DNA of 64,000 nt from Cytospora piceicola (lineage: Eukaryota; Ascomycota; Sordariomycetes; Diaporthales; Cytosporaceae): contig JALQBC010000009.1 in NCBI GenBank assembly GCA_023375675.1, positions 372,001 to 436,000 of the forward strand, read 5' to 3'. The notes under the pieces were generated by a model. It worked only from the letters and a program-made list of their open reading frames with translations. It was not told the DNA's origin and searched no databases. Below, piece after piece: positions 26,783-38,657 of the stretch. How positions within the stretch are numbered: position 1 is the stretch's first letter; every line of letters begins with the position of its first letter. Both the position numbers and the translations under genes were made by a program.

Positions 26783-26944
26783 GATGCCGTCTCAGATACC
26801 GTCTCGAATGCCGTCTCTGGAGGTGATTGAGGCGTGGTGGGTGGATTGGATTGGGAAACAGCGGGCAAATGGGCAGAGCTGCGGGAGGAAATGGCATTTG
26901 GTAGACCGTTGTTCGAAAAGATAGAAGCGCAGCACTTTGGAGGG

Positions 26945-26950
26945 ACGCGT
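26945..26950. promoter_or_regulatory. MCB (MluI cell-cycle box) upstream of MCM3
   Basis: A perfect ACGCGT about 165 bases upstream of the MCM3 start codon, next to a second GACGCG and close to GGCGCGTAA at 26982. MBF-type complexes bind ACGCGT at S-phase genes, MCM genes included. Motif and position are seen; binding is inferred. Confidence 0.6.
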
Positions 26951-27119
26951 CGACGCGAGCTCTGGCAAAGCAACGCGGTTTGGCGCGTAAAGTGGATTGG
27001 CTAACACCAGCTACTGCTTTTCAGGTCCTTTACTAGGGAATTAACGGTGTTTAGCGTACCTGGTGTTAGGGTATCTTCATGGGGTGCCATTAAGATCCCT
27101 GCAGGCTATACAAGATACC

Positions 27120-27232
27120 TACCTAGGTAGTTACCTAGGTACTTACACATACCTGGCTACCTAGGTACCTAGTGGGTACATCACACATTGCGAGCAATTT
27201 GGTGACGGGGACCGTATAGCACTACCTAGGTA
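27120..27232. repeat. Cluster of four TACCTAGGTA palindromes
   Basis: Exact copies at 27120, 27132, 27158 and 27223, the densest group in the window, mixed with partial copies such as TACCTGG and GGTACCTAG. Confidence 0.9.
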
Positions 27233-27574
27233 GATTTATCCTTGTTCAATTGCTCGATATTGTTTATCTGCCTCTCAACGTGCCTTCTTTCTTCACCTTG
27301 CGTGAATCGCCTCACTTTAAAGATACTGCATAATCATACCCGAGTGTTCCATACCACCTGTATGCCTTCAACGCATCTCGCCCTGACCTTCTCCCACCCT
27401 CGCCTCTAGTGACACTAGCCCGATGCTAAGCCCTTGATAACACGCGCGTGTACCGCTCACTTCTTCATGTCGCTAGGGACTTCGCAACGAGACTAGCCTG
27501 GGTCTGTCTCTGCAACAATTATTTATTTTGCTCCTTCAGTCTATCTCTGTCACTAAAGCCATCTCTCGTCCCTT

Positions 27575-30500
27575 TCATTTCCATGCATTCAGACCAGCCC
27601 ATGGATCTGCTTGGCTCTGAGGCTGCTGCGAAGGTGGGGGCTGATGGCTTGGATATCCATAATTGCTTTCACTGTAGCGAACAGTCTGCTGAGGCCCTAG
27701 CGGGGGTGGTCCAGGTGGAGGCGGAGGAGGGACGAATCCTGGAGGGACATAAGTCTGTGACTGAGTCGTTGTTGGGGCGTGAGGGTTTCCGTAGGTGCTG
27801 TGCCTCGATGACTGGCCGAAAGACGTCTGCGTTGGAGGAGGCGACATAGGACCTGGCCGCATGCCGGCCGATGCCCCAAAACTTGTCTGCGTTGGTGGTG
27901 GTGAAGTCGGCCCCGTACGGCCATACGTGCTAGGGTTGTAAGCGGCTTGATATTGGGACAGGTGTGCCTGAGTTGGCGGCGGTGACGATGGAACCTGGTA
28001 TTGGCCGGAGAAGTTCGTCTGTGGGTATCTCGGGGCAGTATTTGTAAAGTTCAGGGGTGACGGCGTGGGGCGTGTTGAAGTTGCTGGATTCGGCGATGAT
28101 GACGGCGGCTCCATCGACATCCTCTCCATCAAGCCGCGTAGCCGTTCTTGTTCCAGTGCGGCTTGCGCGCTCTTGTTTGCAGCCCGGTCCTGCTCAATCT
28201 GGTTCAAGAGCTGCGCGCCTTCAGAACGACGATTGTTGACGAAAGATTCCACATTCTTCTCCAGGCTCTCGACTGTCTCCGTCATCTCTGAGTACCACCT
28301 CCTTGCGCTTTGAAGACCCGCTTCGAGATCGAGGAACTCCTGATACGCGCGCTTGTACTTCCCAACCACAGAGCCCCTCTGCCTTTGGATGGATTCGTAT
28401 TTGCTTTGCTCCGACCTGACCCGTGTATCCTGCAGAAGATTGTTGAACGCTATAGTTAGCTCTTTCATAAGAGCTGACTGTTTGTGATTCGCTTGAAGCA
28501 GCCGAGTTTGGTGAGGTCGGAACTTCTCCAGTTCCTGCTGGAATAGTTGTTGCTCATAATTGGCAATTGACTTCTTGTTCAAAATCAATATTTGGGAGAT
28601 ATCATCATTGTGAACCTATGGCTGGTCAGTAAGGTGACAATATTCGACTGCAAAACGGCCGACAAACCTTCTCCTTTAGATCTTTGAGGGCCTGGTTCCG
28701 CTCCCTTTTGATGAGGTTCAGCTTCTTCAAAATGTCTTCCACCATCTTAATCTGGTCCATGACACTAGGCGCGCTGTCGTCGAAGTCTGCGTCCAGAAGG
28801 TTCGGCTCTGCTGCAGGACTACTAACGCCGCTCGATTTTCTGCGCACATTGCTCACGGCCCTTTGAAATAGCGCGTCAACTTCTCCGTGCTGAGCCGCAG
28901 ATCGCATTTCGTCAAACACCTCCTGGCTCTGTCCCAGCTTCGAAGCAAGCTGCGTGTCGCTCTTTGACGCCTCGCTCAACGCCTCGCGGTAGTTCCTGAC
29001 ATCACTCCTCAGTGTCGTGGTGAGGCGTGCACTGGGTTGCTGTGTCCATTCTCCCTCGTACTTGGACCGCATTTTCTCACACACTCCTTCCTCCATATCC
29101 AACTGCTGGGAGCACTTGTCCAATATTGAGACAATGGCATCCCTCTCTGTCCGCAGAGAATCAAAAATGGAGCGTGGATTCTCATGTCCTGCAACATCAT
29201 CGCACCATGTGCGGAAATCCTCATCGGGAGAAACATCCTGGTCGAAGCCACCCTTGAGCACCTGCAAAGCCCCTGGAAGCCTTAGGTAATCCAAACTCGC
29301 GGCCATCTCGCCGTTCGCCAGGTCGACACGCTCTGTTTCAGCTCGCACAAGCTTCGCTTTTTCCTCATCATAGAGACTCGCGGATTCCGTCACCGCCAGT
29401 GGCACGATCTTGGAGAACAAATCAGGTCCAGTAATCCGCTGAATATCTTGACCAGCGTAGAGCTCAGCGACCGGTATCGGTTTCGCAGCCGGTAGTTTGG
29501 CGACGGGGGCAAGACTGGCTTCTGTCGGTACGCTTTGGTGATAGATGTAGTCGTTGTCTTTGCTGCACTCCTTCAGTTTCTCCTCGACGGTCGAGAGATG
29601 CCGCTTGGTGTGTTCAGCAAGAACACTGCCACAGTCTGCCTGGAGGTTCGAGCTCGGAGGGACGAAACTGGGAAAACTCGAGGCGAGCTTGTTGGCCTCT
29701 TTCGCTAGTTTCTCGGCGGCTTGAAGTCTTCCCACGGCCATACCATGAGCATTGGCATCGTCATCTGCCAAGGCCTGATAGTACTGAGCCATGGAGTTCA
29801 GGAGATTCGCTTTTACCTGCCTTGAAGTTAGCTTCGGACTTTCCCCCAGTGTCCCACTTCTAGGGTCGAGCGCCCAATGCCTACCTGGGCCATCAGCAGC
29901 CACACTTTCTCGAAAATAGCTTTGGTGACGTTCTCCTGGACGCCCTCGAGGGCCTGGCTGTAGAGAGTGCCGGCTTGACTTGCAAGTTTTGCCAACAGGC
30001 CAACCTTCTTCTGATCTGCGACTTGCTTCTCGAGGAAGACCTCTTGGGCCTGGGCCAGCGTGATGCTTATAAGTGTCTTGACTGTGTCACGACTTAGGTC
30101 TATGGACGGGGCGTGGAGAAAGTTCTCGTTGATGTAGCTAAACATGCCGGCGGAGGCCTGGAATGAATGGTACGCGGTCTTCAAGCCGGACTCTTCCGTC
30201 CGCAGCTGGTTCGCAGCATGGCATGAGAGAACGGCCGAGATGTTGAAGATTATCGAGGCTTTCTCGAAGGCCAGAGAGTATTGTGAGGTGGGCTTGTGGG
30301 TAAAGGCATCGAACCTGGGATGATGTTAGCAGTGTGACAGGTATCAGTCCCCCCCACCCCAGGGACTTCACGCGACCAACGCACCATGTAAAAGATATTT
30401 TTATGTGCTGCTCGTCAACGGGAAAGCGCAAGTCGAGCAGCTCGAGCTGGCCATAGTATCTGTAGAGGAGGTCCCTTCCAGCGGTGCTGTCCTTGCCGGC

Positions 30501-30662
30501 ACCTCTCATGTCCTGCCTGAGGCGGTTCAAAGTGGCGCATTCCTCGGCGTATCTCTCCGGGTCGTCGCCATATGTATACTGTATGTAGTGTTTGAGGGGA
30601 TGCACCCAGTCGATCTCGTTGGTGGCCTTGAGAGGCACCGAGATCATGGGCATCTGGGCCAT
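27575..30662 (-). CDS. BRO1: BRO1, ESCRT-associated vacuolar sorting protein
   Basis: 965-residue Bro1/Alix-family protein acting late in the ESCRT pathway at endosomes, where it engages Snf7 and recruits ubiquitin hydrolase. Exons: 30662-30385, 30314-29885, 29816-28668, 28615-27575. The BRO1 domain occupies about residues 1-390 (MISVPLKATNEIDW, YIQYTYGDDPERYAEECATL, LLDLRFPVDEQHIKISFTWF, YSLAFEKASIIFNISAVLSC). A helical V domain runs to about 740 and ends in coiled coil. The last about 150 residues are Pro/Gln/Tyr-rich with a polyproline run (PPGFVPPPPPPGPPPLG), like yeast Bro1 and unlike the pH-signalling paralogue Rim20/PalA, whose tail is shorter. The start is the first ATG in frame. Rim20 is the main alternative. 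Confidence 0.95.
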
Positions 30663-31153
30663 GTTTGTGGTTTGCGGGGTCGTCGGTCGGCGGACGTCGG
30701 ATGCGTGATACGAGTTCGGCACCAAGATCGCAGCTGCGACGCGACCAGTTGGCTTGTGGGAGAGCGTTCAGCCCAGGTGATTGTCGCAAAAAACCTCTTC
30801 GGTCAAGGTCATAACGGCGGTAAAACTAGATTTCGTGGGTGGGCAGGGTCGTGCGAGAGATAAAGTGTTGAGTAGGTGTTCTTGGGGGCGATTATGGCGG
30901 AGGATGATGTACTTAGTAGGCCCTCCCTGTAAGGCAATCCACCTATCCACCTGGGGGAGACCTTGGCACTGGCCTGTTGCGCGGTACGTATCTCCGATAG
31001 TGACCTGCAGCCGAGATGTGTGGAGACTTTTCGAGACCGCCTAACAAAATTGTCGTCGTTGTCGTTGTCGTCGTTGTCAAAGTCGTAATAAGCGCTGAAC
31101 CGAATATCAAGATCTTCAACTTTCAATGCACGTGGTAGCAACGATCCGAAAAC
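30663..31153. promoter_or_regulatory. BRO1 upstream region
   Basis: 490 bases upstream of BRO1, including an imperfect TTGTCG/TCGTTG microsatellite at 31050-31078. If the small plus-strand ORF at 31154 is real, this is a divergent promoter. Confidence 0.5.
31050..31078. repeat. Imperfect (GTCGTT) microsatellite
   Basis: About 29 bases of alternating TTGTCG and TCG units. It encodes the Asp/Asn-rich part of a spurious minus-strand frame. No function seen. Confidence 0.8.
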
Positions 31154-31470
31154 ATGGTGGGCGCAAGAGTGCTTGGATACGTCGCCTTTGGGCTCTGGTT
31201 TGGTTGGCAGCAGATGCAATCTGCAATGCAAGCGGCAGCACCAGGCCCTCTTTGCCGGGATCTTGTATGGTGTAAGCACTCCTCCTCCGCTTGTCTTGTG
31301 TGCCCTGCCACTAACGAAATACAGCTGCGTGCTTGTACGATCAAGATGTAGCCGCCAACGCAACCCAGCCCCATCATCATGCCCAGGGCAGGAATCCAAC
31401 GAACAACCAGAATGCCGTGATAGTATCGAGTGTTTTTTGGGGTGATTTTCTTTGGGTCGCTACACCCTGA
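31154..31470 (+). CDS. Doubtful two-exon small ORF (87 residues)
   Basis: Candidate only. Exon 1 is 31154-31271 and exon 2 is 31325-31470; the 53-nt intron has donor GTAAGC, a CACTAAC branch point and acceptor CAG at ideal spacing. The ATG follows CGAAAAC, a good fungal context. The first 20 residues (MVGARVLGYVAFGLWFGWQQ) are hydrophobic like a short membrane anchor; the rest is polar and resembles nothing I know. A minus-strand frame over the same bases also has a hydrophobic stretch, so orientation is not certain. Confidence 0.25.
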
Positions 31471-32983
31471 GCGAGCGCCGGCGCTTGCCATTGCCAGTAC
31501 AATAAATCCCGTCTGAATGTCACGATGTGCACAAGGTGAACCGGTCTGTGACAGTTGGGTAAACCCCATTTCTTATGTAACCAGCCCAAGACATTGGTTA
31601 GACTCCATCCAACCAGTCATAGATTATTACCCAATGTGTTGGGTAGCAATCCTACCTGGTCCCGTTTCCTGTGTCCGCCTACCAACATATGTCAGGGACG
31701 TGGTCTCCTTGTCAGCAAGCTGGGTCGTTTCTGTCTGTCCACCTTCATGTGATGCATTGGGATTTTCTCCAACCGCATCTACAGATCTATCAGTGTCTAC
31801 TGTATTAATGGCAGATGCGGCATAAAGGTGGCCAGTTCTGCGACCTACTCAAGCAAGCACCCATCCAGCCATTCTGGCCTGCTGATCTGCGGGTACTAGC
31901 AGGTAGGGCCACTGAATAAATCACAATACGCCAGATCATTGTATCTTCGATCTAAGATACAAACCCACCGATATCTTCGGGCTCGCTCAATGTCATCTGG
32001 CTATCTGCTCAAGGCCCGTAGACTTGGCCAAGTGTCCAAGGCAGCTAAGCGCCGCGAGGGTCTGGTCCGGTCAGTTCGCATAGCCATGGAACCTTCATGT
32101 GGACTGCTTCCCAACGACCTCGCTCAGTGACCTTTTCCATACTTTTTCAGGACACGACGGAGTGATCCAACATACAGGTGAAGCCACTCGAACTGAAGGA
32201 ATCTTATATTGTGCGTCGCAAGGATCACAACGTTAGTCAATGTCATCTGGGCTAAAGAAGTCGGTCTCAACAACCTGCGATGGAAGCTATGATATGCTAT
32301 TGAGCGAGACTTTGTACCTTTCCAATATCTGGAGGGAACCGAGTAGCACGGGCTTGGCTTGAATGGCGACAGAGGAACCTGAGGATACGAAATCCTTAGT
32401 TGACCGACCAAGTTGTTGTCCAGATGTCTACCAACACAATTCGGCGTGCTCATCACCGAGGCGTAAAGGCGCCCCGTTTCGACGCAGGTGTTACGAATGC
32501 GTACATGGAAGCACTGATAGAGTCTACTGTCCATGATGACATTGAGTTTGGTGCATCCGAGCAAGGAAGTGATTAGCACTTTTCCTTCTGTCACTAACAT
32601 GTAGTCCGGATTGAAAGTACCTAGTAACTGTGGTAGGCCAAATCATAAATGGAACAAAACACGGGCGGGGTTTACACTCGAGAGCGTGCAAGCTTATCGA
32701 TATATGTGCCTCGGGTGGTCGGGAAGGACACCCACCCCTAGAACCTTCCAACCTCTCCTCGCCCGTCTGGTGCAGATTCCCTTTCCTGACGATTGGCAAT
32801 CAAAATAACGAATTCGGGCCTCAGGAGATCGGACGGATAAACAATCCTTGTGGGCTTTTGGACCTGCATGGCAAGTTCTACTATCAACCACCGGCAGGTC
32901 ATATATCGTCCCGCTCTTGAAACTCACGTACAGAGAGGTGTGCTGGTATTCCCATCGTTCGACCTCGCCATTCACTACCCATC
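31471..32983. other. Intergenic, no gene seen
   Basis: About 1.5 kb upstream of the zinc-finger pseudogene. It has only short open frames on both strands, without intron signals or recognisable domains. Confidence 0.5.
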
Positions 32984-34059
32984 ATGCCCATGAACTGGCA
33001 CTTCGAGTGCGGGTCGTGCGGCGGAGAGTTCCCAGCTGGTTTTCGAGCCCGCGAGAACCACTGTCGTTCGACCGGCCACTCACGCCCGAGATTTGAGTGC
33101 GACAATTGCCACCGTTAGTTCGGCTCTGAGGATGCGCGATGGCAGCACATGGACAATCTCAACCACTTCAAGTATGAATGCTCCCAGTGCAATAAAACAC
33201 ACCCTACCGTAGAGGATGTCAAAGAGCACGAGATCGACGACCATCACTATTGTGCAGATTGCGACAGGGCCTTCGCGAACCGCAACAATCTCAAGATGGT
33301 GAGTATTCGGTGTCCCTGCATCATGAGTACTAAGAACAGCCACTCACCAACTCCAGCATCTCAACTCCAACGTCCACCGTGGCTCCAACACTGCTTGCCT
33401 ACTGTGCATGGAACGGTTCACCACTGCCACCGGCGTCATGCATCACCTGGAGAGGGGCGCTTGTCCGAAAACGAACAATATGAACCGCGACACCCTCTAC
33501 AAGTTCGTGAGGGCCAAGGATCCGCACGGCGTCATCTCAAAGAACCCCATCGGCTGGCACGAGGAACCGACCTACGAGGCGACCGGCCGGACCTGGAACG
33601 GGTACGGCTTCGAGTGCTACTTCTGTGACAGACACTTCAGTCAGCTATCCGGTCTCAACCAGCACCTGAGCTCTCCAGTTCGTAAGTACAACCCCGGGCG
33701 TGCTGGTTATGAATTCCCTTATGATGGCTGGGACTGACGGTGTGATAGACCAACAAAAACTATATCATTGTCCCAATCGCGGCTGCGGCAGGGAATTTAC
33801 TACGCTCGCTGCCACTGTCAATCATCTCGAGAGCGAGTCCTGCGGCTTCAGTGAGTACTAATTTCTTCATTTGGATGTCTCAGGAGTCCTGAGACATGAG
33901 TGCCCCGGGAGCAGTAAATGCTATACTCTCTGATCATGTCTCGGGACTCCCGTGTTTTACATGTCAAGCAAATACTGACTCTTTCTCGTAGTGCGATTTG
34001 AAAATGTCCAGAGAGGTATTGGAGACATGGTCACCGGCCGGCGAATGCTCGGTTACTGA
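32984..34059 (+). pseudogene. C2H2 zinc-finger gene with one in-frame TAG
   Basis: Four exons: 32984-33298, 33357-33681, 33749-33850, 33992-34059, all with good splice sites and correct phase, would encode 269 codons. Codon 45 (33116-33118) is TAG, in a segment reading FECDNCHR-stop-FGSEDARWQHMDNLNHF. By recall of this ascomycete family an aromatic residue (Tyr, TAT/TAC) belongs there, so one base change explains the break. Downstream everything is intact: YECSQC..., HYCADCDRAFANRNNLKMHL, ACLLCMERFTTATGVMHHLE, FECYFCDRHFSQLSGLNQHL, YHCPNRGCGREFTTLAATVNHLE, then a conserved-looking tail MRFENVQRGIGDM. It could be a recent pseudogene, a readthrough gene, a shorter protein from the ATG at 33149, or a sequencing error. 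Such proteins are presumed nucleic-acid binding; targets are unknown. Confidence 0.85.
33875..33897. repeat. Near-perfect inverted repeat in intron 3 of the zinc-finger gene
   Basis: ATGTCTCAGGA, one base, then TCCTGAGACAT: 11-base arms with a 1-base centre. A related palindromic copy with two changes (ATGTCTCGGGACTCCCG) lies at 33936-33952 in the same 141-nt intron. Confidence 0.8.
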
Positions 34060-34845
34060 AGCGTCCATAAATGATCTGACGCTGTCGGCCTGGGTTCATT
34101 TGTTCAGTAGCGCGGTATCTGGCAAAGCAATTAGGAGAGGGGGGGAGGCAAGTCTTTTGATAATGCCGAGTGACCTTCCGTTCATGGTGCTCACAGGACA
34201 GCGGGTGTCCATTGTGTGAGACGCTGCAAGGGTTGGCATATGGTTTACCAGTTATACCTCGAGAATGTTGCCCCAATGGCATAGATCCTGATAGAGATTG
34301 TGGGACAATGGCTCATATACCTCCGTGACAATAGGTAGGGCGCCTATGGACGAGGTGTTCCAGCTGACGGGTTGCTAATTCTCGCATGACGGCCATCATG
34401 GCTGGACCGCGTCTTGGCATAATGTGAGGCCCCGGGGCATTAATATTGTCGATTCATATCTAGAAAGTTATGAGTAAGCTCAATGTTCGAGGACTACATG
34501 TGTACTAGCAATCAAGAAAGTCTTGAGTGTCAATCGCAGTGACGCCTACGCGTTGGCTTTGGCTCGCTGCCCTCTGCTGCCGTTCTCCGCACCTCGTCCC
34601 GGATATATCTGGAGCTGGCCCCGGTTTCTCGGAGGGGAGCCCTGAAGGTGGGGGCGGTTATGTTGGGACACGCATTGCAGCATCTCGGTCGTCATAATTC
34701 TGACGCCCTCCCCCTCTTTAAAGAAACAAGCTGCAGTGTTCATAAATACCGAGCTTGAGAGCCAACAACTCTCCTCAAACAGATAGGTAGTCCCATCAAC
34801 CTATATTCTCCTCCGAGTACTTATTCCGAGATCGAACTCTGAGCA
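34060..34845. promoter_or_regulatory. Upstream region of the FAH-fold gene
   Basis: 786 bases between the zinc-finger pseudogene and the next gene. CATAAATACC near 34740-34750 is TATA-like, about 100 bases before the ATG. No other gene seen. Confidence 0.5.
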
Positions 34846-36085
34846 ATGTCTTTCGAGCGCCGTAAGATCCTTATCAAGGCATCTCATTGGTATTCATGAG
34901 ATATAACTGACCTGATCAACTAGTTGTTCGCTTTGTGCCCAAGGCCGACGGCAGCGCCGTGCTCATCGGCCAGCCGGTCGACTCAGGGGTTGATGTTGGA
35001 GCTGCAGTCCGCAAGGGGCAAGACGTCCAAGTCAAGGTGTACAGTGGCTCTTCCGTTTTGAGTCCAGGGTCGCCGACGGACAAGGTCGAGGTCATCGACC
35101 GCGTCCTGTCACCTCTCAGCATGCAGGAAGTGGGGACAATCCGTTGCATAGGCCTGAACGTATGTTGGTCTGGCCATCCCGGAGTCATCACGTAACAGCT
35201 CACTAACAACCCTCCTTGCAGTACAGGGGACATGCCAACGAGGTCGGTATGAAGATCCCTGACATCCCCGTTGTCTTCATGTGAGTGATACAATCCAGGA
35301 CGACGAGCGGCCGACCCTCCCCATTAGCCTTCTGACATGGCCCCCAGGAAGCCAGCCACCGCCCTGGCGGACCCCTGGCCGGCACCCACAGTGATCCCAA
35401 AGCACACGCTCAAGGACGACTGCGCCGACTTCGAGAGCGAGCTGGCCGTGGTGATCGGCAAGACCTGCAAGAACGTCAGCAAGGAGGAGGCGCTCGGCTA
35501 CGTGCTGGGCTACACGGCCAACAACGACATCTCGAGCCGGGTGAGCCAGCTGAACCAGAGCCAGTGGTCCTACTCCAAGAGCTACGACGGCGCCTGCCCG
35601 CTGGGGCCGACGCTGGTGTCGGCCGCGGTGGTCAAGGACCCGTCCAAGCTGAAGATGAGGGGCCTGCTGAACGGCAAGGTGGTGCAGGAGAGTGGGCTGG
35701 AGTGAGTACCTACCTACCTGCCTTACTCGTGGACCTTGATCTGGCGAAGACCTTTGGTTTGCTGACCCGCATGGGCTGAAACAGTGATCTCATCTTTAAT
35801 GTGGCCGAGCTTGTTAGCTTCTGCTCCCAGGGCACGACGCTTCTGCCCGGAACTACTATGTGAGTCGGCTCCTACGCTTATATTATCTTTCTGGGCCGGC
35901 CCCTTTTCATGGTCAGATTTCTCACGAACACGATCTGACTTGAAAATTGTAGTATTACGGGGACCCCCGCCGGTATTGGCTGGGGACGTAACCCTAAGCT
36001 CACGCTTCATGACGGTGATGAGTTCGTCGTCGAGATCTTACCCCACGTCGGTAGCCTGGTCAACGTAATGGAGGAAGAGAAGTAG
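34846..36085 (+). CDS. Fumarylacetoacetate-hydrolase-fold protein (FAHD type)
   Basis: 290-residue protein from six exons: 34846-34861 (16 nt), 34924-35159, 35222-35280, 35348-35701, 35785-35859, 35953-36085, all in phase. The FAH catalytic domain has the metal-ligand pattern Glu133-x-Glu135 (DFESELAVVIGK) and Asp164 (YTANNDISSR), with ITGTPAGIGWGRNPKLTLHDGDEF near the C-terminus. By family these cytosolic or mitochondrial enzymes cleave or decarboxylate C-C bonds in acylpyruvates, oxaloacetate-like or ring-cleavage dioic acids with Mg2+ or Mn2+. It lacks the N-terminal domain of true fumarylacetoacetase, so tyrosine catabolism is not implied. The exact substrate cannot be read from sequence. 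Neighbours give no pathway clue. Confidence 0.93.
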
Positions 36086-38657
36086 CCTTGGAAGTTTTCC
36101 ATGTCGCCAGGTGGAAAGCCATGTATCCTAGACATCTAGACAGACAGCACGCTTGTCCAGCTGTGGGATAGACATGGTTTGAAGCTGCTAAAACATTGTT
36201 GGTGGCTCTACATCACTGTTCAGGAGAATAGATGATCGTAGAAAGAAGGCCACATGTCATTGGGAGGCCTTCCAAGTGCACAGTGTATCTACTCCAAAGC
36301 ATAAGCGTGATCATAACCAGGGAAGTACCCTGGGGGCGCCCCATAAGACGTTGACAGGCCCGCACATCGAGGTTACGGTGTGACAGGCTGCCTGCCAGTG
36401 GTTGATGCAGCTGCATTGCTGATGGCAGAGATGATGCAATGGGAGTCGGTCGGTCATGGACTGGGCAAGATGGTCGGACCCCGGATTTTCACACGATTTC
36501 GTTATGCTTGCAGCGCCGTCACCCGGCCAGATCGTTCGAGCATCGGCAGTGCGAACCAATATCCTTGCGTAAATCTATGTATGTGAAGTTTAGTAAGTTT
36601 CCCATTGACAGCTGGAAAGGGTGGGTCAAGGATCAGGACTTCAGGGGTAATCCCTCCTTCTCCTCCTTTCTTCATCAACCTTGTCTCGGTACTTGACATT
36701 GTCAGACTGTAGTTACTGTACAGTCTCTCAATGCCCTCAATGTTCAAGCGACGGCCTGCGAGCGGGACCTTGGAGGACGGTGGAAACCCTCCACGCATTG
36801 TTGTTGGCAGCCTGCTATCCTGCTGGCGCCGGCTCTGAAGGGAGTCATCTCGATCTCTCCGTCTTCACCAATAACATTGGTTGATTGCCGAAGCAACCAA
36901 CAAGAGAGGACGCTGCCGATGCCGATGTACCCGGGCCAAGGCTGACTGACATCTGGAAGATTGCTCAAAGGGTCATACCGTAGTCAAATTCTGACCCCTA
37001 CATACCATAGCATGCAGTCATATCCAATAGACCCTTGGCATCATCATGTACCATGTAGCAAGAGACCAGGGAGGCCCACGTGTTTGAACACACGCACTAG
37101 TGATCTGCAAGCCGCAATTGACGATGTGCCTGAGGAGGCGTGCTCGAACTGAATGTTCCAAGTGGTCGGTCAGGAGGATGCGTAAGGTTCGGTGGAGGTC
37201 ACTGGCACGTTAATCAATCGATGCAGGGCAATCAATCTTATGGTCGGACGAACTGTCGAGGTCAGATGATTGACGCAGAGGAAGGTGAAACTGTTGTTTC
37301 GGGCCGGTATTGCGAGGTAACTCTAATGTTTGTACTACCTAGGTGGCATCCATGGATGTTTCTAAAAGCAAAACAGAAACCTAAAGATTGGAAGATACCG
37401 GATCATGGGGATGCAGTGATCCATTAAACCGAGTTCGAGTTTTCCCCCTGGGGCTTCCAATATGATACCGACCTGTCGTTGTAATTTCGATCGATGAATG
37501 ATACAGTCCCGTACCGTCACCATCGATGGGAGAAGGCCGTAGGCTACACACACGGTACACATCAAGGTCAGGCCTGACGTGACGAACAATGATTACTTGG
37601 TAGGTACTTAAGTAGTCGGTCTACTTAGTATGTAGGTAGGTATCCATGAATGCTGGACGAGGATCCCAAGGTCAACTGGTTGCACCGACTCTTTTCTAGC
37701 ATCAATAATAGCAATATAGCGAGTAAGCCATGCACCTACCTAGGTATGTAGTACATGGACATGTACAACTGAATAAGCCGACAGACTGGCTTGCTGGCCA
37801 TGGTCCGTCCTAGTTTGCCTCACCGCCGTTGTTCTATTCGCTTCCCTTTTCTTCACCACACGGAGGTTGCCTCGTCCTCGCCTTTCTCTAGCCCGGCTAT
37901 ATTCTCTCAGCTGGCACTTGGCTGCAGGTGCTGTGCCGCATATCCGCAAGGCCTTACCAAGGTAGGTAACTATATGAGCTAGTAAGATGTACCAAGCCAG
38001 GTACCTAGATATATATGGATGAGTGGCTTTTTTCCTTCTTTCTATTCTGCCCAGACGAGGTGAGGTCGCTGTGTAGACCAGACTACCTAGGTACTCACTG
38101 CAGGTACTGCAGGTGCATATACATGGCCGTTTTGTCGATCCCCCCAAACGTTCACGTCAAACCCCCAGATCAACTGGTGCACAGGCTGTCCGGGGTGCCC
38201 TAGTTCCGGCCACATCCGTTTTCCGTTTCCGCTTAGAATGTGGAAATACCAAAGCCTTCACCCCGGGATTCTCCCCCCCCCCTCCCACGTTGCACGGACG
38301 TATCGAACATTTCCTTGTCGCTCACCAATCGTTCGACCGCGGCCCAGTCTTGGGCGCACTTTGACGATCCTCGCCCGCGTTGCCTCGTCTTCCAAAATAC
38401 CATATAAGCCCTCAGCTAGAACCCACTTCCCCCGTCTACTTGCTTCCTCCTTCTCTGCACCAACATCAACATTTAAACATCATCTTACACAGCTAGCCCC
38501 TACTCTTTACACCACGCAGGCTATAACTATACCTCGAGATCCTCTCCTAGACAGCAACTCTCTGTTACCCGCCCGAACTACCCTCACCACACCGTTGCCG
38601 GCTGTACATACCCGCATCATCACCCTTGCCCTCCCTCGCCTCTACCACACAGTCAAG
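36086..38657. other. Intergenic; promoter of the cysteine-rich peptide at its right end
   Basis: 2.6 kb with no supported gene. TACCTAGGTA copies lie at 37737 and 38084. From about 38390 to 38657 the plus strand turns strongly pyrimidine-rich and ends in CAGTCAAG before an ATG, as expected for the leader of an expressed fungal gene. Confidence 0.5.
37737..38093. repeat. TACCTAGGTA palindromes
   Basis: Exact copies at 37737-37746 and 38084-38093, with a nine-of-ten match (TACCTAGGTG) at 37336. All are intergenic. Confidence 0.8.

Larger units (their letters stand above)
26783..27574. promoter_or_regulatory. MCM3 promoter and BRO1 3' region
   Basis: About 790 bases between the MCM3 start and the BRO1 stop, both genes on the minus strand. 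It has an MCB box at 26945-26950 and four TACCTAGGTA copies between 27120 and 27232. No gene seen. Confidence 0.65.

Noticed and set aside
33111..33180. GTTAGT at 33114 as a splice donor that would remove the TAG
   Set aside because: Every nearby AG acceptor either breaks the frame or deletes the conserved FGSEDARWQHMDNLNHF segment, so an intron does not explain the stop.
37600..38100. CCTAGG/GTAC-rich DNA considered as a CRISPR-like array
   Set aside because: Copies are short palindromes at irregular spacing without constant spacers, and the genome is eukaryotic.
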